Below, one piece after another: positions 1-8,103 of a stretch of 64,000 bases of DNA; the first letter of the stretch is position 1, and each line of letters starts with the position of its first letter. Below the pieces are notes generated by a model that saw only the letters and a program-made list of their open reading frames with translations, was not told the DNA's origin and made no database searches. Source of the DNA: Ferirhizobium litorale (GTDB taxonomy: Bacteria > Pseudomonadota > Alphaproteobacteria > Rhizobiales > Rhizobiaceae); NCBI GenBank assembly GCA_030028905.1, contig JALDYZ010000006.1:186001-250000 (forward strand), read 5' to 3'. The translations under genes and the position numbers were made by a program.

Positions 1-1
1 C

Positions 2-214
2 GAGACCACGGTGGCGGTCATCGAGAACGCCAGCCGGCGCGATCGCCGCCTGCTGCACGGAACCCTCAAGGATCTGCCCGGGCTGCAGCATCGCGATGAA
101 CTGACCGGACCGGTCATGGTTATCATCGGCGACGCCGTCGCGGGCGCGAATTTCGAACACTCCGAGGCGCTCGCGACCCAGCACGCGACCGCCCACGAAC
201 TTGCAAGGAACTGA
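2..214 (+). CDS. cysG: Siroheme synthase / uroporphyrinogen-III C-methyltransferase, C-terminal end (partial)
   Basis: The 5' part lies outside the window; about 70 C-terminal residues remain, in frame from base 2. The segment reads as the end of a SAM-dependent uroporphyrinogen-III methyltransferase (motifs ENASRRDRR, GTLKDL and GPVMVIIGDAV). That enzyme makes precorrin-2 for siroheme, the prosthetic group of the sulfite reductase encoded two genes downstream. The stop is 4 bases before the next start, so it appears to head the sulfite-reduction operon. I cannot tell whether the full protein has the dehydrogenase/ferrochelatase domain of a complete CysG or is a CobA-type methyltransferase only. 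Confidence 0.75.
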   Translation, partial: ETTVAVIENASRRDRRLLHGTLKDLPGLQHRDELTGPVMVIIGDAVAGANFEHSEALATQHATAHELARN

Positions 215-218
215 AGAC

Positions 219-533
219 ATGGTTGACAAGGTCCTGACCGCAAACCGCCTGGGCGACGGCATAGCCGTCTGGCTCAATGCGGCCGGAGAGTGGAGCGAAT
301 CGCTCCAGGAGGCGCTTGTCGCCAGGCACGCGGAGGCTGTTGCCACGATCGAGGAGATCGGCCGCAAATCCTATGCCGACAACGAGGTCGTCGACGTCAA
401 CGTCGTCGACGTCCAGGAAGTGAATGGCATCCTGCGACCGTTGCGCCTGCGCGAGCGCATTCGCGCAGAGGGCCCGACCATCGAATACGCCGCCGGCTAT
501 ACTGCCGCCGACGCTGAATTTATCGCTGCCTGA
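219..533 (+). CDS. DUF2849 domain-containing protein
   Basis: This is a small soluble protein of 104 residues starting MVDKVLTANRLGDG. The ATG at 219 is chosen over a TTG at 201 because the family begins with this MVDKVLTAN-like segment and an AAGGAA sequence lies just upstream. It has no signal peptide and no membrane segment. Proteins of this family sit between cysG and the sulfite/nitrite reductase gene in many alphaproteobacteria, so a role in sulfite reduction, perhaps as an assembly or electron-transfer accessory, is inferred from context only. The biochemical function is unknown. It ends 8 bases before the reductase gene, which implies co-translation. Confidence 0.8.
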   Translation: MVDKVLTANRLGDGIAVWLNAAGEWSESLQEALVARHAEAVATIEEIGRKSYADNEVVDVNVVDVQEVNGILRPLRLRERIRAEGPTIEYAAGYTAADAEFIAA

Positions 534-541
534 GGGTTCTT

Positions 542-2212
542 ATGTATCGCTACGACGAATTTGACCACGCCTTTGTCTCCGAGCGCGTCGAGCAGTTCCG
601 CGACCAGGTGACCCGGCGCCTCGCCGGTGAGCTGTCCGAGGATGCCTTCAAGCCGTTGCGCCTGATGAACGGGGTCTATCTCCAGCTCCACGCCTACATG
701 TTGCGCGTGGCCATTCCCTATGGAACGCTGTCGAGCCGGCAGATGCGCATGCTCGCCCATATCGCCCGCAAGTACGACCGCGGCTATGGGCATTTCACCA
801 CCCGGCAGAATATTCAGTACAACTGGCCAAAACTCTCCGAAACTCCGGATATCCTCTCCGAACTGGCGAGCGTCGAGATGCATGCCATCCAGACTTCGGG
901 CAACTGCATTCGCAACGTGACGGCCGATCATTTCGCCGGTGCCGCTGCGGACGAGGTCGCCGATCCGCGTCCCTATGCGGAAATCCTGCGCCAGTGGTCG
1001 TCCGTGCATCCCGAGTTTTCATTCCTGCCACGCAAGTTCAAGATCGCCGTCACCGGCGCCGAGCGCGACCGCGCCGCCATCCAGGTGCACGACATCGGCC
1101 TGCACCTGAAGAAGAACGAAGCCGGCGAACTGGGCTTTGCCGTCTATGTCGGCGGCGGCCAGGGCCGCACCCCGATGATCGCCAAGAAGATCCGCGACTT
1201 CCTTCCCGAGGCCGATCTCCTGTCCTACACCACCGCTATCGTGCGCGTGTACAACCTGCATGGCCGCCGCGACAACAAGTACAAGGCGCGCATCAAGATC
1301 CTGGTCCACGAGACCGGCGTCGAGGAACTGACCCGCGAGATCGAGGCCGAGTTCGCCGAACTGCGCAACACGGAATTGAAGCTGCCGGAGGCCGATATCC
1401 AGGCGATCGCCAGCTACTTCGCGCTTCCTGAAATGCCCGATCGCGCCGAAGGCTGGAGCCAGCTTGCGCAGTGGAAGAAGGCGGACGAGGACTTCGCACG
1501 CTGGGTTCAGCAGAATGTCCAGCCGCACAAGCATCCCGATTACGGCATGGTCACGATCTCGCTGAAGCCGATCGGCGGCATTCCTGGCGATGCCTCGGAT
1601 GCGCAGATGGAAGCCGTCGCCGATATCGCTGCGGAATACGCCTTCGACGAGATCCGCGTGAGCCATGAGCAGAACCTCATCCTGCCGCATGTGGCGCTGG
1701 CGGACCTCGAACCGGTCTACCGAGCCCTCGTGGCCGCCGGCCTTGCGACGGCCAATGCCGGGCTTATCACCGATATCATCGCCTGTCCCGGTCTGGACTA
1801 CTGTGCGCTGGCGAACGCACGCTCGATCCCCGTGGCGCAGGAAATCTCTAGTCGTTTCGGCGACCCGATCCGCCAGGCGGAGATCGGCGAACTGAAGATC
1901 AAGATCTCCGGCTGCATCAATGCCTGCGGCCACCACCATGTCGGCCATATCGGCCTCCTGGGCGTGGAAAAGAAGGGGGCCGAACTCTACCAGATCACGC
2001 TTGGCGGTTCCGGCGACGAGAACACCTCGATCGGCGAGATCATCGGGCGCGGCTTCGAACCGGAAAAGGTGACCGATGCGATCGAAACGATCGTCGACAC
2101 CTATCTCGGCCTGCGTCTCGATCCGTCCGAAACGTTCCTTTCCGCCTATCGCCGTGTCGGGCCGCAGCCGTTCAAGGATGCGCTCTACGGTTCGGCAGCG
2201 GAAGCGGCATAA
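542..2212 (+). CDS. cysI: Siroheme-dependent nitrite/sulfite reductase (hemoprotein subunit)
   Basis: A 556-residue cytoplasmic enzyme of the sulfite/nitrite reductase family, which reduces sulfite to sulfide by six electrons for cysteine synthesis. It has two half-repeats of the ferredoxin-like and siroheme domains. The 4Fe-4S/siroheme cysteines are visible as C415-x5-C421 (CPGLDYC) and C458-x3-C462 (SGCINAC). No CysJ flavoprotein gene is nearby, which fits the ferredoxin-dependent type common in alphaproteobacteria; the FNR encoded at 2971 could supply electrons through a ferredoxin (inference). Family members can be named nitrite or sulfite reductase; the neighbours cysG and DUF934 favour sulfite. 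Confidence 0.92.
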   Translation: MYRYDEFDHAFVSERVEQFRDQVTRRLAGELSEDAFKPLRLMNGVYLQLHAYMLRVAIPYGTLSSRQMRMLAHIARKYDRGYGHFTTRQNIQYNWPKLSETPDILSELASVEMHAIQTSGNCIRNVTADHFAGAAADEVADPRPYAEILRQWSSVHPEFSFLPRKFKIAVTGAERDRAAIQVHDIGLHLKKNEAGELGFAVYVGGGQGRTPMIAKKIRDFLPEADLLSYTTAIVRVYNLHGRRDNKYKARIKILVHETGVEELTREIEAEFAELRNTELKLPEADIQAIASYFALPEMPDRAEGWSQLAQWKKADEDFARWVQQNVQPHKHPDYGMVTISLKPIGGIPGDASDAQMEAVADIAAEYAFDEIRVSHEQNLILPHVALADLEPVYRALVAAGLATANAGLITDIIACPGLDYCALANARSIPVAQEISSRFGDPIRQAEIGELKIKISGCINACGHHHVGHIGLLGVEKKGAELYQITLGGSGDENTSIGEIIGRGFEPEKVTDAIETIVDTYLGLRLDPSETFLSAYRRVGPQPFKDALYGSAAEAA

Positions 2213-2222
2213 GGAGCCCGAA

Positions 2223-2735
2223 ATGGCCAGGATCTGGAAGGAAACGGGTTTCGTCGAGAACGACCCCTATGTGATCGAAAGCGAAGAGGTGAAGGCAGGC
2301 GAGGGGCAGATTGCGGTTCTCGACCTTGAGGCTTTCCTCGCCGCTGCCGATGAAACGAATGAAGGCGGCCTTGCTGTACTCATCAAGCCCGCCGACGATG
2401 CCACGGCATTGAAGCCCTACATCGACCGGTTGGCACTGGTGGCGGTGGCATTCCCGGCGTTCAACGATGGCCGCGCGTTCAGCCATGCGTCTTTGTTGCG
2501 GTCGCGGCTCGGATACCAGGGAGAACTGCGCGCCGTCGGCGACGTGCTGATCGATCAGGTTCCGCTGATGCTCCGCTGCGGCATTGACAGCTTCGCGGTG
2601 ACCAATGAAACGGCGCTGAAGAGGCTTTCGGAAAAGCGGCTTCCCGCAATCAGGGAGTACTACCAGCCGGCGGCGACGGCCGCGACCAATCCGGGATCCT
2701 ATGGCTGGCGCCGCCTCGCCAAGGCCGCAGTATAG
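2223..2735 (+). CDS. DUF934 domain-containing protein, sulfite-reduction accessory
   Basis: 170 residues, starting MARIWKETGFVEND at an ATG 10 bases after the reductase stop, preceded by AAGGAG. An in-frame extension further upstream exists but overlaps cysI and is not needed. The central part carries the family's DGRAFSHA-like segment (here FNDGRAFSHASLLRSRLGY), followed by GDVLIDQ. DUF934 proteins almost always follow the sulfite reductase gene in proteobacteria and are assigned to sulfite reduction by this linkage. The exact biochemical role is not known to me. No signal peptide or membrane segment is seen. Confidence 0.85.
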   Translation: MARIWKETGFVENDPYVIESEEVKAGEGQIAVLDLEAFLAAADETNEGGLAVLIKPADDATALKPYIDRLALVAVAFPAFNDGRAFSHASLLRSRLGYQGELRAVGDVLIDQVPLMLRCGIDSFAVTNETALKRLSEKRLPAIREYYQPAATAATNPGSYGWRRLAKAAV

Positions 2736-2763
2736 CCGGACGGAACTTTCGTGCGGCGCCGTT

Positions 2764-2777
2764 TTGAGGCAGATCAA
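2764..2777 (+). promoter_or_regulatory. Possible FixK/FNR-type box upstream of fpr
   Basis: TTGAGGCAGATCAA matches the FNR/FixK dyad TTGAT-N4-ATCAA at 9 of 10 defined bases and keeps the TTGA-N6-TCAA core used in rhizobia. A perfect TATAAT follows at 2811-2816, in the 235-base gap before fpr. The centre of the box would be about 52 bases upstream of the start expected from that TATAAT. This is not one of the standard activator distances, so function is uncertain. Confidence 0.4.
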
Positions 2778-2970
2778 GGCGATGCTTCGCGCTTTCTGCG
2801 GCGGATGTGATATAATTCATCGGTTGCGGATGCCAATTCTTGAGTAAAAGGCGCAATTTTCAAGCATGCACCGCATGATGGAACACAATGCCTTTCATCG
2901 CGGACCTACTTGTAATATCAGCCTATCAACCTGACATAAGTTCAAGACGACCGACAGGATTCGATAACGC

Positions 2971-3786
2971 ATGAACGCTCCAGCAAAAACCGAAGAATTC
3001 ACCGCCGCAGCCGTGCCTGCCGGAGTTTATGTCGAGACCGTGACCAGTGTCACGCACTATACGGATCGGCTGTTCCGCTTCCGCATGACACGTCCGGATG
3101 GCTTCCGGTTCCGGTCGGGCGAGTTTGCGATGATCGGCCTGATGGTCGAGGGCAAACCGATCTTCCGCGCCTATTCGATTGCGAGCCCGGCCTGGGGCGA
3201 AGAACTCGAATTCTTCTCGATCAAGGTACCCGATGGACCGCTCACATCGCACCTCCAGGCGATCAAGCCGGGCGATCAGGTGCTGATGCGCAAGAAGCCG
3301 ACGGGCACGCTGGTGCTTGACGCGCTGACGCCGGGAAAGCGTCTCTACATGTTTTCCACCGGTACCGGGATCGCGCCCTTCGCCAGCCTGATACGCGACC
3401 CGGAAACCTATGAGAAGTACGAGGAAGTGATCCTCACGCACACTGCCCGTGAAGTGGCGGAACTGAAATACGGCTTCGACCTCGTCGAGGAAATCCGAAA
3501 CGATGAATTACTCAGCGAGATCGTCGGCGACAAACTGCGCCACTACGCCACGACGACCCGCGAAGAGTTTCCGTTCCGCGGCCGCATCACCGAACTGATG
3601 GCCAATGGCAAGCTGTTCTCGGATCTTGGCCTGCCGCCGTTGGACCCGGCCGTCGATCGCGGGATGATCTGCGGTTCGTCGGCGATGCTGAAGGATACCA
3701 AGGAACTGCTGGAAAAGGCCCATCTCGTGGAAGGCGCCAATAGCAAGCCTGCCGAATTCGTGATCGAGCGCGCCTTCGTCGGCTGA
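2971..3786 (+). CDS. fpr: Ferredoxin-NADP(+) reductase
   Basis: 271 residues, a soluble FAD enzyme moving electrons between NADPH and ferredoxin or flavodoxin. The FAD-binding RAYSIAS motif, the NADP-binding STGTGIAPFASL motif and the C-terminal ERAFVG are visible, as in the bacterial subclass I/II FNR enzymes. The ATG at 2971 follows a weak ribosome site. It is monocistronic: a 235-base gap with a TATAAT and a possible FixK/FNR box lies upstream, and a strong hairpin terminator follows. Position behind the sulfite reductase operon suggests it feeds that enzyme, but Fpr also serves oxidative stress and Fe-S repair in other bacteria. Confidence 0.92.
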   Translation: MNAPAKTEEFTAAAVPAGVYVETVTSVTHYTDRLFRFRMTRPDGFRFRSGEFAMIGLMVEGKPIFRAYSIASPAWGEELEFFSIKVPDGPLTSHLQAIKPGDQVLMRKKPTGTLVLDALTPGKRLYMFSTGTGIAPFASLIRDPETYEKYEEVILTHTAREVAELKYGFDLVEEIRNDELLSEIVGDKLRHYATTTREEFPFRGRITELMANGKLFSDLGLPPLDPAVDRGMICGSSAMLKDTKELLEKAHLVEGANSKPAEFVIERAFVG

Positions 3787-3807
3787 CAAGGATAAAACGA
3801 GAAACCC

Positions 3808-3839
3808 AAAAAGCGGCCGCCTGAGCGGCCGCTTTTTTA
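3808..3839. terminator. Bidirectional terminator between fpr and the GntR gene
   Basis: The perfect 9-base inverted repeat GCGGCCGCC-type stem (GCGGCCGC arms around CTGA) is flanked by A5 on the left and T6 on the right, so it works on both strands. The stop codon of the minus-strand GntR gene (complement of 3837-3839) lies inside the T run, so both convergent genes end on the same hairpin. Confidence 0.9.
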
Positions 3840-4475
3840 TCTGCCCGACAGGTAGTCCATGAGCGTCGCCATGGCGCGGCGCGCGTCCTCGGCCTTGCCC
3901 TGCTGGATCGCCCGAATGACGCCGATGTGAAGCGCAATCGAACGATCCATGCGCTCGGGCGTGGCGATGGCATACCACAGGCGGCGCGCATGGGTCTGCA
4001 GTGGCATGAGTGCACCCGTCAGGAAATTGTTCGGACAGGCGGTCTCCATGATCTCGTCGAACATCTTGTCCGCTTCCAGGAATCCGCTCATGTCCGCGGT
4101 CACCGCACAGGCCGCCATTTTTTGCGCGCAAAGCACCAACTGATCCCGGTGCTGTAGGTTTGCATGTTCGGCGGCCAGCGCAGCGGCAATCGGTTCCAGT
4201 TCACGGCGGACCTGCATGATGCGCGCATGGTCGTCCGGCTCAATGTCGGCGATCTGAAGCCCAACCCGCGGGCGAACGGCGATCAACCCTTGCCAGGCGA
4301 GCTTCTGTATCGCCTCGCGGACCGGCGTGCGCCCGTGACCGGTCTGCTCGATCAACTGCTTTTCGTTGACAAGGGCGCCCGGCCTCAGTTTCAGCGTCAC
4401 GATCAACTGTTCGAGGGCTAGATAGGCAAGGTGGCTCTGGGACTCCGCAGCGGCATCGGGCATGTGGTCATCCAT
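3837..4475 (-). CDS. GntR-family transcriptional regulator, FadR/FCD subfamily
   Basis: 212 residues. The N-terminal winged helix-turn-helix (about 20-85) contains the family pattern LVNEKQLIEQTGHGRTPVREA, shortened here to EQTGHGRTPVREAIQKL. An all-helical FCD ligand-binding domain follows (about 95-205). FCD regulators bind carboxylic or sugar acids and usually repress a nearby catabolic operon. No such operon is adjacent: fpr is convergent and a protease gene lies upstream on the same strand. The target is therefore unknown. A tight palindromic site just before the start codon suggests autoregulation. The gene ends at a shared terminator. Confidence 0.9.
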   Translation of the reverse strand: MDDHMPDAAAESQSHLAYLALEQLIVTLKLRPGALVNEKQLIEQTGHGRTPVREAIQKLAWQGLIAVRPRVGLQIADIEPDDHARIMQVRRELEPIAAALAAEHANLQHRDQLVLCAQKMAACAVTADMSGFLEADKMFDEIMETACPNNFLTGALMPLQTHARRLWYAIATPERMDRSIALHIGVIRAIQQGKAEDARRAMATLMDYLSGR

Positions 4476-4476
4476 T

Positions 4477-4496
4477 GTGATATATCACTATAGTGA
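4477..4496 (-). promoter_or_regulatory. Overlapping palindromic operator of the GntR gene
   Basis: Two perfect 12-base palindromes overlap by four bases: GTGATATATCAC at 4477-4488 and TCACTATAGTGA at 4485-4496. They begin 2 bases upstream of the start codon at 4475. Perfect dyads next to a GntR gene are typical autoregulatory operators. Placement this close to the start suggests that binding would block both the leader and translation initiation region, or that the transcript starts inside the site. Confidence 0.6.
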
Positions 4497-4590
4497 CATG
4501 CGCCTTATTCCGTGACAAGCGGCCCGGTCCTGTTGCACCCTTGGAAGGGCCGAGTCTCAAACCCGGCCGCTTCCGTTCCCCCCAGCGTGT

Positions 4591-5931
4591 TCAGATGATG
4601 ACGTCGCCGGCATCCAGATGCTTGTAGTCGAAGTTCTTCAGGATGAGTTGGTCGCCGTCGCCGAACGCGAAGACCGTGTCGGTGCCCTTTCCGTAGGAGC
4701 AGGCGAGGGCTTCGGCCTTCGTTGCGAAATTGAAGTCGCCAAGATCGATCCAGTCGTCGCCGTCTACAAAATCCCGGATTGTGTCCCGGTCATGGTCGTT
4801 TTTGAAGACGAATACATCGCAACCGCCGCCGCCAAAGAGGACATCGTTGCCCTCTAGACCTATCAGTACGTCATCGCCGCCATTTCCTTTCAGCGTGTTC
4901 GACAACACGTTTCCCGTAATCTGGTCGGAACCTTTGCCGCCGAAAACCTTTTCGATGAGCGACGCCGTATTGTCCTGGTAGAGAAGGGCATTGAAGATAT
5001 TGCCGCGCGCATATCCGTTGTTCGGGCCGCCGCCGAGATAGGCGAGTTGGTCTTCGCTGAACACCGACTGCGCTCCCGGCCTGAGGTCGATCGTCATGTC
5101 GGCGCTATAGGCCCTGAGGTCGAAGGTATCGACGCCGCCGCCGTCCCATATGGTGGCGAAGATGCGATTGGCGCCCGGTTCGATGGCAACCTCGCCATTG
5201 ACGTAGGTCTTTCCGCTTCCCGGTACCCACTTGTAGGTCGTATTTCCGGCATTGGTGCTATAGTCAGCGCCGTACATGTGTTGCAGGGCGGCGATATCGG
5301 CCATCATGAAGGTCTGCGGTGCGCCGAACTGTTCGTAGTTGTAGCCGCTGACGGGATCGCCGACAAAGGTCCTGGTGGTCATCACCGTGTACTCGAGCGA
5401 GTTGTATTCATCCGGCAACGCCACCGGCCCCTCGTTGCCGTGTCCCAGGCCGAGGGTATGTCCGATCTCGTGGATCATCACATGCCATGCATAGTTCCCG
5501 GCGATCGGGTTCTTGAAGTCGAATTGCGTACCGGCGTAGTTCGTGCTGAACCAGACGTCGCCGGACTGGGCATAGTGGCCCGGATAGTAGGAGTAGGCTG
5601 TCGGGGTTGCCGCGTCCGACTGGGCAAAGCGGATGGTTGCCGACGAATGGCTTCCTGCGGCGATGTTCAGATTGGTAAAGCCCTCGACCGAAAAGCCATC
5701 ATTGGCCTTGTTGCCATAGGACTGTTCGAGCACAAATCGAGCGGTGTTGGCCTGCGCGTAGGAAACCGAGCCGAAATTCCGGCTCGGTTCGGTACTGTAC
5801 GCGAAGGATGATGTTGCCGTTGGAAAGGCGTAGGTCACGGTGCCTGTCCAGGCCGTCCCCTCTATCAACGCGTCTACCAGAGTGGTGCCTGTCATAGAGA
5901 CAGTTTTTGTCGTCGTTCCAATTCCAGTCAT
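4591..5931 (-). CDS. Serralysin-type (M10) zinc metalloprotease with RTX C-terminus
   Basis: 446 residues, a secreted endopeptidase. The zinc site HEIGHTLGLGHG spans H154, H158 and H164 with E155 as catalytic base, and a Met-turn follows near M184 (EYTVMTT). The C-terminal part has RTX calcium-binding repeats (GGKGSDQITG, GNGGDDVLIG, GNDVLFGGGG) followed by the typical C-terminal export domain. There is no N-terminal signal peptide, as expected for type I secretion. The start is well supported by GGAGGG 7 bases upstream. No PrtDEF-type exporter is in the window; the next genes upstream on this strand are a MacAB-like system. The target protein is unknown. Confidence 0.92.
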   Translation of the reverse strand: MTGIGTTTKTVSMTGTTLVDALIEGTAWTGTVTYAFPTATSSFAYSTEPSRNFGSVSYAQANTARFVLEQSYGNKANDGFSVEGFTNLNIAAGSHSSATIRFAQSDAATPTAYSYYPGHYAQSGDVWFSTNYAGTQFDFKNPIAGNYAWHVMIHEIGHTLGLGHGNEGPVALPDEYNSLEYTVMTTRTFVGDPVSGYNYEQFGAPQTFMMADIAALQHMYGADYSTNAGNTTYKWVPGSGKTYVNGEVAIEPGANRIFATIWDGGGVDTFDLRAYSADMTIDLRPGAQSVFSEDQLAYLGGGPNNGYARGNIFNALLYQDNTASLIEKVFGGKGSDQITGNVLSNTLKGNGGDDVLIGLEGNDVLFGGGGCDVFVFKNDHDRDTIRDFVDGDDWIDLGDFNFATKAEALACSYGKGTDTVFAFGDGDQLILKNFDYKHLDAGDVII

Positions 5932-5935
5932 CCCC

Positions 5936-5955
5936 AGTCCCTCCGAACTGGGACT
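5936..5955 (-). promoter_or_regulatory. Small hairpin over the ribosome-binding site of the protease gene
   Basis: Arms AGTCCC (5936-5941) and GGGACT (5950-5955) flank an 8-base loop. In the mRNA one arm contains part of the GGAGGG ribosome site, ending 4 bases before the start codon. It could lower translation of the protease, but a 6-base stem is only weak evidence. Confidence 0.3.
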
Positions 5956-6174
5956 CTAGCGCCATTCCTTCGCCCGGGGCAAAGCGTACGACTTCGCCAA
6001 TATTCGGGATGTACCGAAATCGGAGGAAGGACGGCATACCCCGTTCGGGGATCATTCGCCTGAACTAATGATGTGTCCGGCATCCCAATGCGTGAGTGCG
6101 TCAGGACGCAGCGCTATTCGAATGTGCCCGCCGTACCGTGCGATCGTTCATGCATGTAGTGCAGGATCACCCCG

Positions 6175-7380
6175 CTATTCGTGTCGCAGCGCTTCGATCG
6201 GGTTGAGCCTCGCTGCCCGCAGCGCCGGGAAGTAACCGAACACCACGCCGATCACCGCAGAGAAGGCAAAAGCGGTCAGGATGATCGATGGGCTCATCAC
6301 AAAGGGCACGCCGAGGAAGCTGACGGCGGCATAGGCCAGGCCAAGCCCGAGCAGGATGCCGACGATACCGCCGCAGATCGACAGGGTCACCGCCTCGACG
6401 AGGAACTGCAGCAGCACCTGCTGCTCCAGTGCCCCGATCGCCAGGCGCGTGCCGATCTCTCGGGTCCGTTCCGTCACCGAAACGAGCATGATGTTCATGA
6501 TGCCGATGCCTCCGACCAACAGGCTCACGGCCGCCACCGCACCGAGAAGCCCGGTGAGCAGCGTGGTCGTGCCGGTCATCGTTGCCGCCATCTGGGTCAT
6601 GTCGTTGACGCTGAAGTCGTCGTTGCGGCCGGCTGCGATCTTGCGGCGCTCGCGCAGCAGCCGTTCGGTATCGGCCTGGACCTTGGACGTCGATACGCCG
6701 TCTCGAGCCGAAAGCACGATGCTGGATATGTCGGTGGAGCCGCCGATGCGCCGCTGGTACACCTTCAGCGGCAGCAACACGACGTCGTCCTGGTCGTTGC
6801 CCATGCCGGACTGGCCTTTCGCAGCCAGCACCCCGACCACCGCGCAGGATATCTTGCCAACGCGGATTTTCTGGCCCTCGGGGTTCGCGGAGCCGAAAAG
6901 CTCGCGGCGCAAGGTTTCGCCGAGTATGCAGGCCGCCTGGCCACCGCTCTCCTCCGAAGCGAGGAAGTTGCGACCGCTCGCCAACGCCCAGTCCTGGGCG
7001 ACCAGATAGTCGTTGTTGGTGCCCACGACCGACGTCGACCAGTTCTGTCCTCCGAAGATCGCCATTGCATTGCCACGATTGACCGGAGCGACCGCTCGCA
7101 AGCCGCTGACCTGTTCACCGATCGCCTCGACATCACGAATGTTGAAGCTTTTCGCCTCCGTGCTGGCCCGTCCGGGTCCGAACTGTCCCGGACGCACGAA
7201 CAGCATGTTGGTGCCGAGCTTCGAGAGTTCGGAGGTTACCTGTGCCGTCGTGCCGTTGCCGATCGTGACCATGGCGATGACCGCTCCGACGCCGATCACG
7301 ATGCCGAGAACGGTGAGGAAGGAGCGCAGAAGGTTGCGGCTGATCGCCCGGAACGCAAGCCTGACGGTTTCAAGAAGCAT
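6175..7380 (-). CDS. MacB-like ABC transporter permease
   Basis: 401 residues from the ATG at 7380 ([13 protein letters not shown]). The longer in-frame start at 7455 lies inside the ATPase gene and is rejected. Topology is that of type VII (MacB/FtsX-like) permeases: one N-terminal membrane helix (LLRSFLTVLGIVIGVGAVIA), a large periplasmic domain of about 230 residues, and three C-terminal helices with the motif VTERTREIGTRLAIGA. Such permeases do not move substrate through the membrane themselves but drive periplasmic export by mechanotransmission with a MacA-type adaptor and TolC. It overlaps the upstream ATPase gene by 11 bases, so the two are translationally coupled. Confidence 0.9.
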   Translation of the reverse strand: MLLETVRLAFRAISRNLLRSFLTVLGIVIGVGAVIAMVTIGNGTTAQVTSELSKLGTNMLFVRPGQFGPGRASTEAKSFNIRDVEAIGEQVSGLRAVAPVNRGNAMAIFGGQNWSTSVVGTNNDYLVAQDWALASGRNFLASEESGGQAACILGETLRRELFGSANPEGQKIRVGKISCAVVGVLAAKGQSGMGNDQDDVVLLPLKVYQRRIGGSTDISSIVLSARDGVSTSKVQADTERLLRERRKIAAGRNDDFSVNDMTQMAATMTGTTTLLTGLLGAVAAVSLLVGGIGIMNIMLVSVTERTREIGTRLAIGALEQQVLLQFLVEAVTLSICGGIVGILLGLGLAYAAVSFLGVPFVMSPSIILTAFAFSAVIGVVFGYFPALRAARLNPIEALRHE

Positions 7381-8101
7381 GGGCGGTTGCCTCGCTTGTA
7401 TTGGCACTGTCGGACTCGAGCTTTCCGTCGACGAAGCGAAGGACCCGCTTGGCATAGGCGGCTATGTCGCTCTCATGGGTCACCATGATGATGGTGATCC
7501 CCTGGTCGCGATTGAGCGCCGTCATCAGGTCCATGATCTCGACGCTTGTCCTGCTGTCGAGATTTCCCGTCGGTTCGTCGGCGAGAAGCACGGCCGGATC
7601 TGTCACGATGGCGCGTGCGATCGCGACGCGCTGCTGCTGGCCGCCAGAGAGTTGTTGAGCCGTATGGTGTTCCCGGCCGGCCAGACCGACACGCGCCAGC
7701 GCCGCCGAAGCGCGCCGGCGCCGCTCGCCCTTTTCCATGCCGCGATAGATCAGCGGCAACTCGACATTCTCGATCGCCGATGTCCTCGGCAACAGGTTGA
7801 ATCCCTGGAAGACGAAACCGAGCATATGCCGGCGCAGGAGCGTTCTCTGGTCACGGCTGAAACCGCTTGTCGCAATTCCCTGGAACAGGTACTCGCCCGA
7901 AGTCGGGACGTCGAGGCAGCCGAGAATGTTCATCGCGGTCGACTTGCCAGAACCGGACGGCCCCATGATCGCGACGAATTCATGGACCCGGATAGCCAGG
8001 TCGATCTGGTCCAGTGCGTGGATCGTCGCCTCGCCGGCCCCGTAGACGCGCGATACCTTTCGAAACTCGATGAGGGGTGCGTCTGAAATCACCGGTCTCA
8101 T
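7370..8101 (-). CDS. MacB/LolD-type ABC transporter ATP-binding protein
   Basis: 243 residues, a single cytoplasmic nucleotide-binding domain. Walker A is GPSGSGKST, the signature is [15 protein letters not shown], Walker B is [12 protein letters not shown], and the switch histidine is in MVTHE. The GNLDSRTS motif after Walker B is typical of the MacB/LolD family. It lies 2 bases after the adaptor gene stop and overlaps the permease start, forming a three-gene exporter operon. In E. coli MacB the ATPase and permease are fused; the split arrangement here is common in rhizobia. Confidence 0.93.
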   Translation of the reverse strand: MRPVISDAPLIEFRKVSRVYGAGEATIHALDQIDLAIRVHEFVAIMGPSGSGKSTAMNILGCLDVPTSGEYLFQGIATSGFSRDQRTLLRRHMLGFVFQGFNLLPRTSAIENVELPLIYRGMEKGERRRRASAALARVGLAGREHHTAQQLSGGQQQRVAIARAIVTDPAVLLADEPTGNLDSRTSVEIMDLMTALNRDQGITIIMVTHESDIAAYAKRVLRFVDGKLESDSANTSEATAHAS

Positions 8102-8103
8102 CC

